Part shown: positions 25,895 to 32,429 of the stretch, piece by piece
Numbering within the stretch: position 1 is the first letter of the stretch
Layout: each line of letters begins with the position of its first letter
IMG/VR virus record: IMGVR_UViG_3300044568_003431
Span: 1 to 32,429 of that record
Source of the DNA: a virus
Strand: one strand, 5' to 3'
Length of the DNA stretch: 32,429 nucleotides
The notes under the pieces: model-generated
Databases searched by the model: none
Seen by the model: only the letters and a program-made list of their open reading frames with translations
What the model was told of the DNA's origin: nothing
Program-made: the position numbers and the translations under genes

Positions 25895-27397
25895 ATGGCA
25901 ATACAATTTAGAACAAGAACAAAAAGCACAATAGACTATTCTGGGGATTTAAAATCTACTGGAGTATGTTGTGATTTTCTGGGAAATAAAACCCAAAAAA
26001 CATTAGTTGAATGTTTTCAATCTGGCGGAAACTTCCAATATGGAGATATTGAAACAATTACTTGTCCGCAACGCGGTGAAATAGGGTGTTGTTGTTCTTG
26101 TAATTCTTCATTTTTAGATGTAGAGGGATCTACTGTTAGTTGCGGAAATCCAATAACTTATAGCACAACAGGACTTACACCAACAACTCAATGTGAATGT
26201 GATCGATTGGGTGGTAAGTGGACAAATTCACCATGTCCTACTGATACCAGCATGCAAGATATCAATGTAGCAAGACGATTTTGTATTAAAACATATCCAC
26301 AAAATGAATTAAACGGGTCTTGCGATACTCTTGATGCCCGAATTCCAAGATCCTGCTGCTACATGGAAAGAAATGAAGCAAATGTTCCAACAGGAATTGT
26401 ATGCAAAAACGTATGTAAAAGTTCAGATTGTCTTGGATATACACTCTCAAACGAACCAGCAATATATTCAAAAAACAAATTATGCGAAGGCAGTATGTTA
26501 GGAAATGGTGTTGCAAACTGCGGTTCTTCTAATTTCGCTAGTCTGATGACCACAAAATCAACACTATTTGAAGGATTTGAGCATGGAAGTTGTTATTCTC
26601 TGAACAAAACAAATAGCACATATTCATATAATTGTAATTTTTCAATAGAATCAGATTGTTCTGAATATTGGGTTCCTATGAGAACGGATATGAAAGTTTG
26701 TGATCACATATATTCACCACAAACTCCGACAAAAATAGGAAGTAGGTTAATAGAACCAGAAACTATGTCCGAAACCGAATTTGATTCATTAGACCTTCCT
26801 ATTGGAGAATTGTATAAAGGTGGATTTTATATCGGAAAATTTGAACCCGGTTCACCAATAACACCAAGAGGTTCTTCGATATATGGGTCTTCACAAGTTT
26901 CTTTTGCTAAAAACTATTTTTCAGAAGCAATAGGGCCTGGAAATAAATCAAACAATAAATGGGCATTGGTAGTTGAACCTGCGACTTATATTACAAGATT
27001 TTTGGATACAGATGAAAGATTCCAAACAAATTATACCAATTTGTCAAATTACGATGGTTTCTATAATTTTTATGGAGACAATAAACAATTTAATGGTATA
27101 AAAACAAAATTGACAAATACTATTGCGGGCAAAAACAGAAAAGGATTTGTTGATTTTTATCTACCATCAATCAAAGAATTGCAATTCTTTGCGTATCAAT
27201 ATAAAAAATATACGGGAGCGTTCGAAGAACATATTGCTCCGATTGGTGCATTTATGACATCAACAATGAAAACTGATAAATTGATATATTGTCAATATAT
27301 GTCAATTGCAGATAGTAGCAATTATGGAAGAATGATATTGTCTTCTGTAAATACCAGAGTGTCTATGTTGTTTTTTAGAAGAATTTTGTTGACATAA
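25895..27397 (+). CDS. Cys-rich surface protein with degenerate Lcl_C-like C-terminus
   Basis: This 500-residue protein starts one base after the giant gene; GAGAG serves as the ribosome site. The N-terminal 25 residues lack collagen triplets. Cys modules follow (about 23-57, 63-114, 152-180), with CC pairs and even a CCC (IGCCCSC), and the GG-x-[FW] element of the neighbouring genes (SGGNFQYGD, LGGKWT). The C-terminal half has KGGFYIGKFEPG (308-319), WALVVEP (356-362), VDFYLPSIKELQFFAYQYKK (419-438), GAFMTSTMK (451-459) and VSMLFFRRILL (489-499). These occupy the positions of the 'DW-[FY]-[IL]-P-S', 'YWSST' and 'VRP-[IV]' motifs in the two Lcl_C genes, but the Trp-Ser-Ser core and the VRP are altered. 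I infer a diverged member of the same adhesin family. It closes the surface-protein cassette. Confidence 0.65.
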   Translation: MAIQFRTRTKSTIDYSGDLKSTGVCCDFLGNKTQKTLVECFQSGGNFQYGDIETITCPQRGEIGCCCSCNSSFLDVEGSTVSCGNPITYSTTGLTPTTQCECDRLGGKWTNSPCPTDTSMQDINVARRFCIKTYPQNELNGSCDTLDARIPRSCCYMERNEANVPTGIVCKNVCKSSDCLGYTLSNEPAIYSKNKLCEGSMLGNGVANCGSSNFASLMTTKSTLFEGFEHGSCYSLNKTNSTYSYNCNFSIESDCSEYWVPMRTDMKVCDHIYSPQTPTKIGSRLIEPETMSETEFDSLDLPIGELYKGGFYIGKFEPGSPITPRGSSIYGSSQVSFAKNYFSEAIGPGNKSNNKWALVVEPATYITRFLDTDERFQTNYTNLSNYDGFYNFYGDNKQFNGIKTKLTNTIAGKNRKGFVDFYLPSIKELQFFAYQYKKYTGAFEEHIAPIGAFMTSTMKTDKLIYCQYMSIADSSNYGRMILSSVNTRVSMLFFRRILLT

Positions 27398-27400
27398 ATA
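27393..27400 (+). promoter_or_regulatory. Late promoter, T4-type near-consensus
   Basis: CATAAATA overlaps the stop codon of the preceding gene and lies 16 bases before the ATG of the next one. It matches the relaxed NATAAATA late motif described for T4-like cyanophages. Expected initiation would be at about 27406, at the GGAG ribosome site (27406-27409). Confidence 0.5.
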
Positions 27401-27416
27401 GAAATGGAGTTATATT

Positions 27417-27953
27417 ATGGGGTGCAATTGTAGGAAAAATAATATGAATAATGATGAACCTGAGTTTCGTAAAGACGAAATAAAAGAAACCAATAGTTTA
27501 AGTAAAAAAATAAGCATGGTGCAGAGTTTTGCTACTGCTTTGACTTCTCGTGGATTGAAGAACGAAAGAGTAAACAAACCAATAAAGCAACTCAGAGTAT
27601 TGAGTTGTTTTGGTAATAAAGACCAAGATGGTCAATTACCTCCCTGTGAATATTTAAAGCAAAGCACCACCGATGGTAGATTTTTCTGCGGTGGATGTGG
27701 ATGCGGCGATAAGAAGGGAACTTGGTTAAATGCCGAAGGCAATGAATATAGCAAATTGGACTATCCAAAATTAAATTGCCCATTGCAAATGCCAGGGTTT
27801 ACTAATTACAAACCATCAAGTCCAGAGGAAGCAGTTTCACCTATAACCAGAAGATATTATATTGAAAACATATCATATAAAGAACTGGAAAAAATAAAGG
27901 TTTCGACTCACGAACCTCCGAATAAACCAGAAGAACAGGCAAAACCAGAATAA
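27417..27953 (+). CDS. Small Cys-rich, probably metal-binding protein
   Basis: This 178-residue protein starts at an ATG with a GGAG ribosome site. Cys residues are at 3 and 5 (GCNCRKN), 64, 77, 91, 94, 96 (FFCGGCGCGDKKGTW) and 121. The CxxCxC cluster with additional spaced Cys suggests a zinc-ribbon-like or other metal-binding fold. The first 50 residues are charged and helical, and the C-terminus is Pro/Glu/Lys-rich and probably disordered. It differs from the upstream adhesin modules, which use CC pairs. Similar small 'GCNCRK' proteins occur, from memory, near neck genes of other T4-like phages, but I know no function. It stands between the adhesin cassette and gp13 and has its own putative late promoter. 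Virion assembly, chaperone and regulatory roles all remain open. Confidence 0.6.
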   Translation: MGCNCRKNNMNNDEPEFRKDEIKETNSLSKKISMVQSFATALTSRGLKNERVNKPIKQLRVLSCFGNKDQDGQLPPCEYLKQSTTDGRFFCGGCGCGDKKGTWLNAEGNEYSKLDYPKLNCPLQMPGFTNYKPSSPEEAVSPITRRYYIENISYKELEKIKVSTHEPPNKPEEQAKPE

Positions 27954-27959
27954 TATAAT

Positions 27960-27991
27960 AAAATCTCCTTATAAATAAGTAAGGAGATTTT
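27960..27991 (+). promoter_or_regulatory. Perfect 12-bp hairpin enclosing a late promoter and masking the gp13 ribosome site
   Basis: Bases 27960-27971 are perfectly complementary to 27980-27991 (12 pairs) around an 8-base loop. The 3' arm contains AAGGAG (27981-27986), spaced 8 bases from the gp13 ATG. In RNA from upstream promoters the stem would hide this site. A late transcript from the octamer in the loop would start near 27983 and lack the 5' arm. The same logic is established for T4 gene e. The run of T after the stem also allows a weak terminator reading. Confidence 0.7.
27970..27977 (+). promoter_or_regulatory. T4-type late promoter, exact TATAAATA, for the neck-terminase operon
   Basis: An exact TATAAATA lies in a true intergenic gap, with the octamer ending 17 bases before the gp13 ATG. 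With the T4 spacing (octamer at -13 to -6), initiation is expected at about G27983, giving a 12-base leader that keeps GGAG. It would drive gp13-gp14-gp15-gp16-gp17, which follow without further gaps. Confidence 0.8.
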
Positions 27992-27994
27992 TAA

Positions 27995-28795
27995 ATGGCA
28001 ATAAATTCTAAGGAATCAATAATTGACTATTCACTCAGGAATCTGGGTCATCCTGTCATACAAATCAATGTTGATTATCAGCAATGCGAAGATCGTTTGG
28101 AAGAAGCTCTTCAATATTTTGCGGAAAGACACTTTGATGGTGTCGAAAGAGCATATTTTAAATATCAATTAACCCAGACAGATATCGATAATGGTTATGT
28201 CGATACATCCACTCTAGGTCCTACAAATGGCCCCGGTGGCGATGGCCCCACTGGTAATGATATATTGAGCATTGTTAAAATCTTCCAATTTGGTATGTTA
28301 ACCACCGTTGATATGTTTGACATTCGTTATCAATTAGCACTGACTGATTACTTTGGTATCAATCGTGGATTGGGTGGAAGTCCATCTATGGGTCTTGCAT
28401 CCTATGATTCTGCTAAAAGATATATTAAATTGATTCAGGATTTCTTCCAACCCGAAAAATCAATAACATTTAGCAAAGTTACTAATAGAGTACATATTAC
28501 CGGAAGAAAAGCAGATATGGTTGTCGGACAATATATTGTTTTGGAAGCGTTTGTTCTTCTAGATCCAGAAAAATATACAGAAATTTATAACGACCGTCTA
28601 CTCAAAAAGTACCTAACAGCCCTCATCAAAAGACAATGGGGAGCAAACATGGCTAAGTATGACGGCGTACAGCTCCCTGGCGGTATAACCCTAAAGGGAG
28701 CAGCAATATACCAAGAAGCACAGGCAGAACTCCAAGCAATAGAGTTAGAAATGCTAACAGCATATGAATTGCCTATAGATTTTATGGTAGGATAA
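27995..28795 (+). CDS. gp13: Neck protein gp13
   Basis: gp13 helps close the head after packaging and forms the neck to which the tail joins. This 266-residue protein carries the family's characteristic elements: an N-terminal SIIDYSLRNLGHPVIQINV, then DRLEEALQYFAERHFDGVER, a Gly-rich loop at 75-88, the hydrophobic block VVGQYIVLEAFVLLDPEKY, and the highly conserved RQWGANMAKYDGVQLPGG followed by AIYQEAQAEL and the C-terminal YELPIDFMVG. Length is close to T4 gp13 (309). The AAGGAG ribosome site is in the hairpin described above. It opens the neck-terminase operon and gp14 follows after 4 bases. Identification is firm by motif and synteny. Confidence 0.92.
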   Translation: MAINSKESIIDYSLRNLGHPVIQINVDYQQCEDRLEEALQYFAERHFDGVERAYFKYQLTQTDIDNGYVDTSTLGPTNGPGGDGPTGNDILSIVKIFQFGMLTTVDMFDIRYQLALTDYFGINRGLGGSPSMGLASYDSAKRYIKLIQDFFQPEKSITFSKVTNRVHITGRKADMVVGQYIVLEAFVLLDPEKYTEIYNDRLLKKYLTALIKRQWGANMAKYDGVQLPGGITLKGAAIYQEAQAELQAIELEMLTAYELPIDFMVG

Positions 28796-28799
28796 TTAA

Positions 28800-29738
28800 A
28801 TGGCAACAAATCCTTTTTTCCGTGATAGTACTGCCGAGCAGCGATTAGTAAACGATTTAACCATCGAAACTATTCGTTCTATGGGCAGAGACATGATTTA
28901 CATACCAAGAAACTATGTAAACATTGATGAATTATTTGGCGAAGATATACAAAATAAATTCACGGATGCATATACAATTGAGATGTACATAAAGAATGTT
29001 ATGCAGTTTGATGGACAGGCAGATGTAATTAGTAAATTTGGAATAAACATTACAGATCGCGTTACTCTTATATTGTCACGGACTAGATTCGAACAAGAAG
29101 TAACAACAAAGGATTCCGACATTGTTTATCCAAGAGTAGGTGATTTAGTTTATTTTTCACTTAGCGGTTCTTTATTTGAAATCAACCATGTAAACAAAAG
29201 AGATCCGTTTTATCAATTTGGAGCACTCACGACATATACTCTTGAATGTGAACTGTTTACTTATAGCAACGAAGAAATCAGTACAGGAATTACAGACATC
29301 GATACAATTGAAAGCGATAAGAAAGAGTACGCCCTTAAGATGTTCATCGGTGTTACTGCAAATGATCCGGTTGTTGGATACTATACAGCAGGCGAAATAT
29401 TATATCAAGTCGCTGGTATATGTGGTGCAGGATCGACGCTTGCAGATGCAACTGCAACTGCAACTCTTATAGAACAACAAGATGGTGTCACTTACGACAT
29501 ACTTTATCTTGGAAATGTTTCTGGTACATTCCTCACCGGAAATCAATCTATAAAGGGTGCATATTCAAACGCAGAGTTCTCTGTAATTGGTGTTACTGCA
29601 ACAAATATTATAGTACAGAAAGATCCACAAAATACAATATCACCAAATCTAGATAATGATGTGATTCAGTATAAAAATACAAGTGGATCGCTATTCGACT
29701 TTACAGATAAAGATCCATTCTCGGAAGGTAAATACTAA
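28800..29738 (+). CDS. gp14: Neck protein gp14
   Basis: gp14 acts with gp13 in the neck, completing the head so that tails attach. The 312-residue protein begins NPFFRDSTAEQRLVNDLTIE and IRSMGRDMIYIPRNYVNIDE, then has FTDAYTIEMYIKNVMQFDGQ, FGINITDRVTLILSRTRFEQ and VGDLVYFSLSGSLFEINHV, the usual gp14 order. Residues about 170-290 form an additional beta-rich segment, which makes it somewhat longer than T4 gp14 (256). The terminal DFTDKDPFSEGKY is also typical of marine relatives. An AGGATA ribosome site overlaps the gp13 end. The stop overlaps the gp15 ATG by one base (TAATG), indicating coupled translation. Confidence 0.92.
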   Translation: MATNPFFRDSTAEQRLVNDLTIETIRSMGRDMIYIPRNYVNIDELFGEDIQNKFTDAYTIEMYIKNVMQFDGQADVISKFGINITDRVTLILSRTRFEQEVTTKDSDIVYPRVGDLVYFSLSGSLFEINHVNKRDPFYQFGALTTYTLECELFTYSNEEISTGITDIDTIESDKKEYALKMFIGVTANDPVVGYYTAGEILYQVAGICGAGSTLADATATATLIEQQDGVTYDILYLGNVSGTFLTGNQSIKGAYSNAEFSVIGVTATNIIVQKDPQNTISPNLDNDVIQYKNTSGSLFDFTDKDPFSEGKY

Positions 29739-30499
29739 TGTTTGGAATTGACTCAAGTTATTATAACGAAAGTGTAAGAAAATTAGTTTTAGCGTTTGGA
29801 TCGCTATTTAACGAAATATATCTTTCCAAATTCGATGAATCTAATAATGTTACAGAAAAGGTAAGAGTTCCAATAACTTACGGACCCAAGGAAAAGTTTT
29901 TACGAAAACTAAGAGAAGATAACACAATAACAGACAATCAGCATGTGCAGATAACTCTTCCTAGATTGGGATTTGATATAACAACATATCTGTATGACCC
30001 AACAAGAAAAGTAAATAAACTAAAAAACATTGCAAAACAAATTAATGGAACAGAGTATTCCATGTGGTCTGAAGTTCCCTACAACATCAATTTTAACTTA
30101 TATCTGTTCACAAGAAATGTAACAGACACCTTACAAATAGTAGAGCAAATATTGCCAAACTTTGCTCCAGATTTTACGGTAAGTTTAAATATGAATCCTT
30201 TGTCCAGTAAAGTTGATGTTCCTTTTGTTTTGAACTCTGTCGCAACAAATGAAGATTTTGAAGGCGATTTTTCTACAAGAAGATTGATAACATCTGTATT
30301 TGATTTTACAGCAAAAACATATGTGTATGGACAAATCAAAGAAAGAACGCCGGTTTCTATCGAAACATCCGAAGTCAATTTCTTCGATTCTTTCTTGGGT
30401 TCTACTGCCGCTCCATCCAATTTTATTACGGACTTTGGTTGGACAGGAAATGCCACAACTGGAAGCGTCACAATGACAGATGGGTCTTCTGTAATATGA
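29738..30499 (+). CDS. gp15: Tail sheath stabiliser and completion protein gp15
   Basis: gp15 forms a ring at the top of the contractile tail, locks the sheath and tube, and provides the surface that meets the neck. The 253-residue protein shows the family start, YYNESVRKLVLAFGSLFNEI, followed by VRVPITYGPKEKFLRKLRED (with the R written as in KVRVPITYGPKEKF), VQITLPRLGFDITTYLYDP, and TRKVNKLKN. A central NFNLYLFTRNVTDTLQIVEQ and FAPDFTVSLN follow. T4 gp15 is 272 residues. The start overlaps the gp14 stop by one base and has an AAGG ribosome site. Gene order gp13-gp14-gp15 confirms it. Confidence 0.92.
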   Translation: MFGIDSSYYNESVRKLVLAFGSLFNEIYLSKFDESNNVTEKVRVPITYGPKEKFLRKLREDNTITDNQHVQITLPRLGFDITTYLYDPTRKVNKLKNIAKQINGTEYSMWSEVPYNINFNLYLFTRNVTDTLQIVEQILPNFAPDFTVSLNMNPLSSKVDVPFVLNSVATNEDFEGDFSTRRLITSVFDFTAKTYVYGQIKERTPVSIETSEVNFFDSFLGSTAAPSNFITDFGWTGNATTGSVTMTDGSSVI

Positions 30500-30509
30500 G
30501 GTTTAAATT

Positions 30510-30983
30510 ATGTCTGAAGAAAAAATATCAAAAGCACTTGAAATAAAATATGAACCTACGGATTCTCCAAAAGAAGCCATAGTTGATAAAAAACAATTGT
30601 CGCAATTAAAACGCGAAAGAAGAGAGCAATTACTTAATACAGATTTTGATTCTGCCCGAGATGGTATCAAGGAATTGATAGGAACGGGTATGGACGCGGT
30701 AGATGGAATTATGCGGGTTGCGACCGCAGGTGACTCTCCAAGAGCGTATGAGGTCGCTGCGACCCTTCTAAAAACACTCAGTGAGATGAACAAGGATCTT
30801 CTAGATCTGCACACAAAAGCAAATGAGGCAGATAAAGATAAAGTTTCTATTAAAAATACAACAAACAATTCAATATATGTCGGTTCTACTACCGACCTAC
30901 AGAATTTGTTAAATAAATCAAGAAGTCAATTTAAATCAGGTGAAAATTTAATTGATGCAGAAAGCGAAGACGATGCCGGTTAA
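30510..30983 (+). CDS. gp16: Small terminase subunit gp16
   Basis: The small terminase recognises concatemeric DNA and stimulates the packaging motor. This 157-residue protein is mostly helical and strongly charged, with a central coiled-coil-like region (IKELIGTGMDAVDGIMRVA, then ATLLKTLSEMNKDLLDLHTK), and ends in an acidic tail (NLIDAESEDDAG). The central helices, the YEVAATLLKT segment, the NTTNNSIYVGSTTDLQNLL stretch near the C-terminus, and the size (T4 gp16 is 164) match the family. A GAGG ribosome site precedes the start. The last 11 bases overlap the large terminase gene, so the two subunits are translationally coupled. Confidence 0.88.
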   Translation: MSEEKISKALEIKYEPTDSPKEAIVDKKQLSQLKRERREQLLNTDFDSARDGIKELIGTGMDAVDGIMRVATAGDSPRAYEVAATLLKTLSEMNKDLLDLHTKANEADKDKVSIKNTTNNSIYVGSTTDLQNLLNKSRSQFKSGENLIDAESEDDAG

Positions 30984-32429
30984 ATATAACAGAAAAGGTT
31001 ACTTAGGAAACAGCAATTTAAAACCAGTTGGTGTTAAAATAGACTTTACCAAAGAACAGGTAGAGGAATATTTAAAATGCGCCAACGATCCTATACATTT
31101 TGCTAAAACTTATATCAAAGTAGTGTCACTAGACTCCGGTATCGTTCCATTTAATTTGTATGATTATCAAGAAACAATAATTAATACTCTTTGGAATAAT
31201 AGACATGTTATTTGTAAATTACCAAGACAGTCAGGAAAGACCACAACTGTAGGTCCTGGATACTTGCTACAAAAAGCATTATTCAATCAAAATATGAATA
31301 TCGCAATTCTTGCAAACAAGCAATCTGCTGCAAGAGAAGTTTTAGCAAGAATTAAAATGGCATATGAATATTTGCCATTATGGTTACAGCAGGGAATAGT
31401 AGAATGGAATAAACATTCTATTCAATTAGAGAACGGATCAAGAATAATCGCCGCCGCAACAAGTTCAAGTGCGGTGCGTGGTGGTTCTTATAACATTATT
31501 CTACTGGACGAGTTTGCTCACGTTCCTACAAATGTATCCGAAGAATTCTTTAGTTCCGTATATCCAACAGTAACCTCTGGTCAAACAACTCAAGTTATTA
31601 TTATTTCAACACCAAACGGATTGAATATGTTTTATCAATTTTGGAAGGGTGCTATTAATAATAAAAACGAATACAAAGCAATAGATGTACATTGGAGTCA
31701 GGTTCCAGAATATCCGGGTGGTCCTCTGAGAAATGAAGCATGGAAACAAAAAACAATTCAAAACACATCGGATAGACAGTTCCAGCAGGAGTTCGAATGT
31801 GATTTTATTGGTTCAAGCAATACGCTGATATCTTCAGCTAAATTGAATTCCATGTATTGGAAACAACCGCTCGTGAGAAATAAAGACGGTTTCTGGATTT
31901 ACGAAGAACCCGTAAGAAAAGAAAACGACGAAGAGGATGTTAAAAAAGATCATGTCTATTTCATGACCGTGGATACATCACGGGGACAGGGAAAGGATTA
32001 TAGTGCGGTGGTAGTATTGGATGTCACTCAAACTCCATATAAAATTGTTGCTAAGTATCGAAATAATATAACATCCCCCTTGGTGTTACCATCTATAGTC
32101 CGATCAATTGGTAAAAAGTATAATGATGCCTATTGCTTAGTCGAGGTTAATGATATAGGTGGTCAAGTCGCAGATATTTTACATACTGATCTCGAATATG
32201 AAAATTTAATCAAAGTTAATGTTTTAGGCAGAAAAGGTCAAATTATTACTGAGTATGGAAACCGAAACCAACAAATGGGCGTTCGAACCACTACTCTTGT
32301 TAAAAAACTAGGATGCTCGGTTTTAAAGAATCTGATTGAGCAAGATAAATTAATAATTGAAGATATAGATATAATAGACGAGCTCACAACCTTTATTGCC
32401 AAACGAACAAGTTTCGAAGCAGACGACGG
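30973..32429 (+). CDS. gp17: Large terminase subunit gp17 (3' end outside window)
   Basis: gp17 is the ATP-driven motor and nuclease that packages the genome. The frame starts at ATG 30973 inside gp16 and stays open to the window end: 485 residues, against 610 for T4. Seen: adenine-binding YDYQ (64-66), Walker A LPRQSGKTT (83-91), Walker B ILLDEF (175-180, with Asp178 and catalytic Glu179), and the coupling motif STPNG (211-215). The C-terminal RuvC/RNase H-type nuclease domain has TVDTSRGQGKDYSA (331-344, Asp333) and LVEVNDIGGQVAD (388-400, Glu390). The third acidic residue lies past the window edge. The ending RTSFEADDG is the start of the conserved segment before it. No intein or intron interrupts the visible part. 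Identification is certain. Confidence 0.97.
   Translation, partial: MPVKYNRKGYLGNSNLKPVGVKIDFTKEQVEEYLKCANDPIHFAKTYIKVVSLDSGIVPFNLYDYQETIINTLWNNRHVICKLPRQSGKTTTVGPGYLLQKALFNQNMNIAILANKQSAAREVLARIKMAYEYLPLWLQQGIVEWNKHSIQLENGSRIIAAATSSSAVRGGSYNIILLDEFAHVPTNVSEEFFSSVYPTVTSGQTTQVIIISTPNGLNMFYQFWKGAINNKNEYKAIDVHWSQVPEYPGGPLRNEAWKQKTIQNTSDRQFQQEFECDFIGSSNTLISSAKLNSMYWKQPLVRNKDGFWIYEEPVRKENDEEDVKKDHVYFMTVDTSRGQGKDYSAVVVLDVTQTPYKIVAKYRNNITSPLVLPSIVRSIGKKYNDAYCLVEVNDIGGQVADILHTDLEYENLIKVNVLGRKGQIITEYGNRNQQMGVRTTTLVKKLGCSVLKNLIEQDKLIIEDIDIIDELTTFIAKRTSFEADD

Noticed and set aside
27960-27992. Intrinsic terminator only
   Set aside because: The stem has just four G-C pairs next to each other and its T-run is short; the enclosed late promoter and ribosome site explain the structure better, though some termination is not excluded.
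30079-30868. Two open frames of 120-130 codons on the minus strand opposite gp15 and gp16
   Set aside because: Both lie fully antisense to firmly identified T4-type genes and show no family features.
30973-32429. Intein or homing-endonuclease insertion in the large terminase
   Set aside because: Walker A, Walker B, coupling and nuclease motifs follow at normal spacing with no insertion in the visible part.

Overview
The window is an AT-rich, gap-free stretch of a tailed-phage genome. Every gene is on the + strand and the genes almost touch. The right end carries, in T4 order, the neck proteins gp13 and gp14, the tail-completion protein gp15, the small terminase gp16 and the start of the large terminase gp17. 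The left end carries the C-terminus of a gp6-like baseplate wedge protein, an unrecognised structural protein in the gp7 position, and gp8. This is therefore the late structural module of a T4-like (contractile-tail) phage, closer in style to the marine or cyanophage-type T4 relatives than to coliphage T4. The host cannot be read from the window.

Layout: (1) 2-3486, baseplate wedge genes (gp6-like, gp7-position protein, gp8). (2) 3496-7600, three baseplate or tail-fibre-like proteins: a short baseplate-type protein, a 757-residue fibre with a carbohydrate-binding-like domain, and a protein with a degenerate tail-collar-like segment. (3) 7602-27397, about 20 kb with five very large or Cys-rich surface proteins. 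Four start with short collagen-like Gly-X-Y stalks. All five contain repeated disulfide-type 'GxCC' modules. Three end in, or appear to end in, an Lcl_C/DUF1566-type domain, which gives two of them the architecture of the Legionella collagen-like adhesin. One is 2906 residues long and holds about 18 Ig/PKD-like repeats. (4) 27417-27953, a small Cys-rich, probably metal-binding protein. (5) 27995-32429, gp13-gp14-gp15-gp16-gp17.

In T4, gp9, gp10, gp11, gp12 and fibritin lie between gp8 and gp13. Here that slot is filled by roughly 24 kb of adhesin-like genes that resemble the T4 proteins hardly at all. I read this as a host-recognition cassette: collagen-like triple helices and Ig arrays act as stalks, Cys modules as rigid extracellular beads, and the Lcl_C and carbohydrate-binding-like domains as tips.

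Regulation: a perfect T4-type late promoter (TATAAATA) sits in the loop of a 12-bp perfect hairpin directly before gp13, and the 3' arm of that hairpin contains the gp13 Shine-Dalgarno sequence. Read-through transcripts would mask the ribosome site, while transcripts begun at the late promoter would lack the 5' arm and leave it free. This is the arrangement known from T4 gene e. A near-consensus late promoter (CATAAATA) lies before the small Cys-rich gene. There are no tRNA genes, no CRISPR array, no insertion sequence, and no gene-free stretch longer than about 40 bases.
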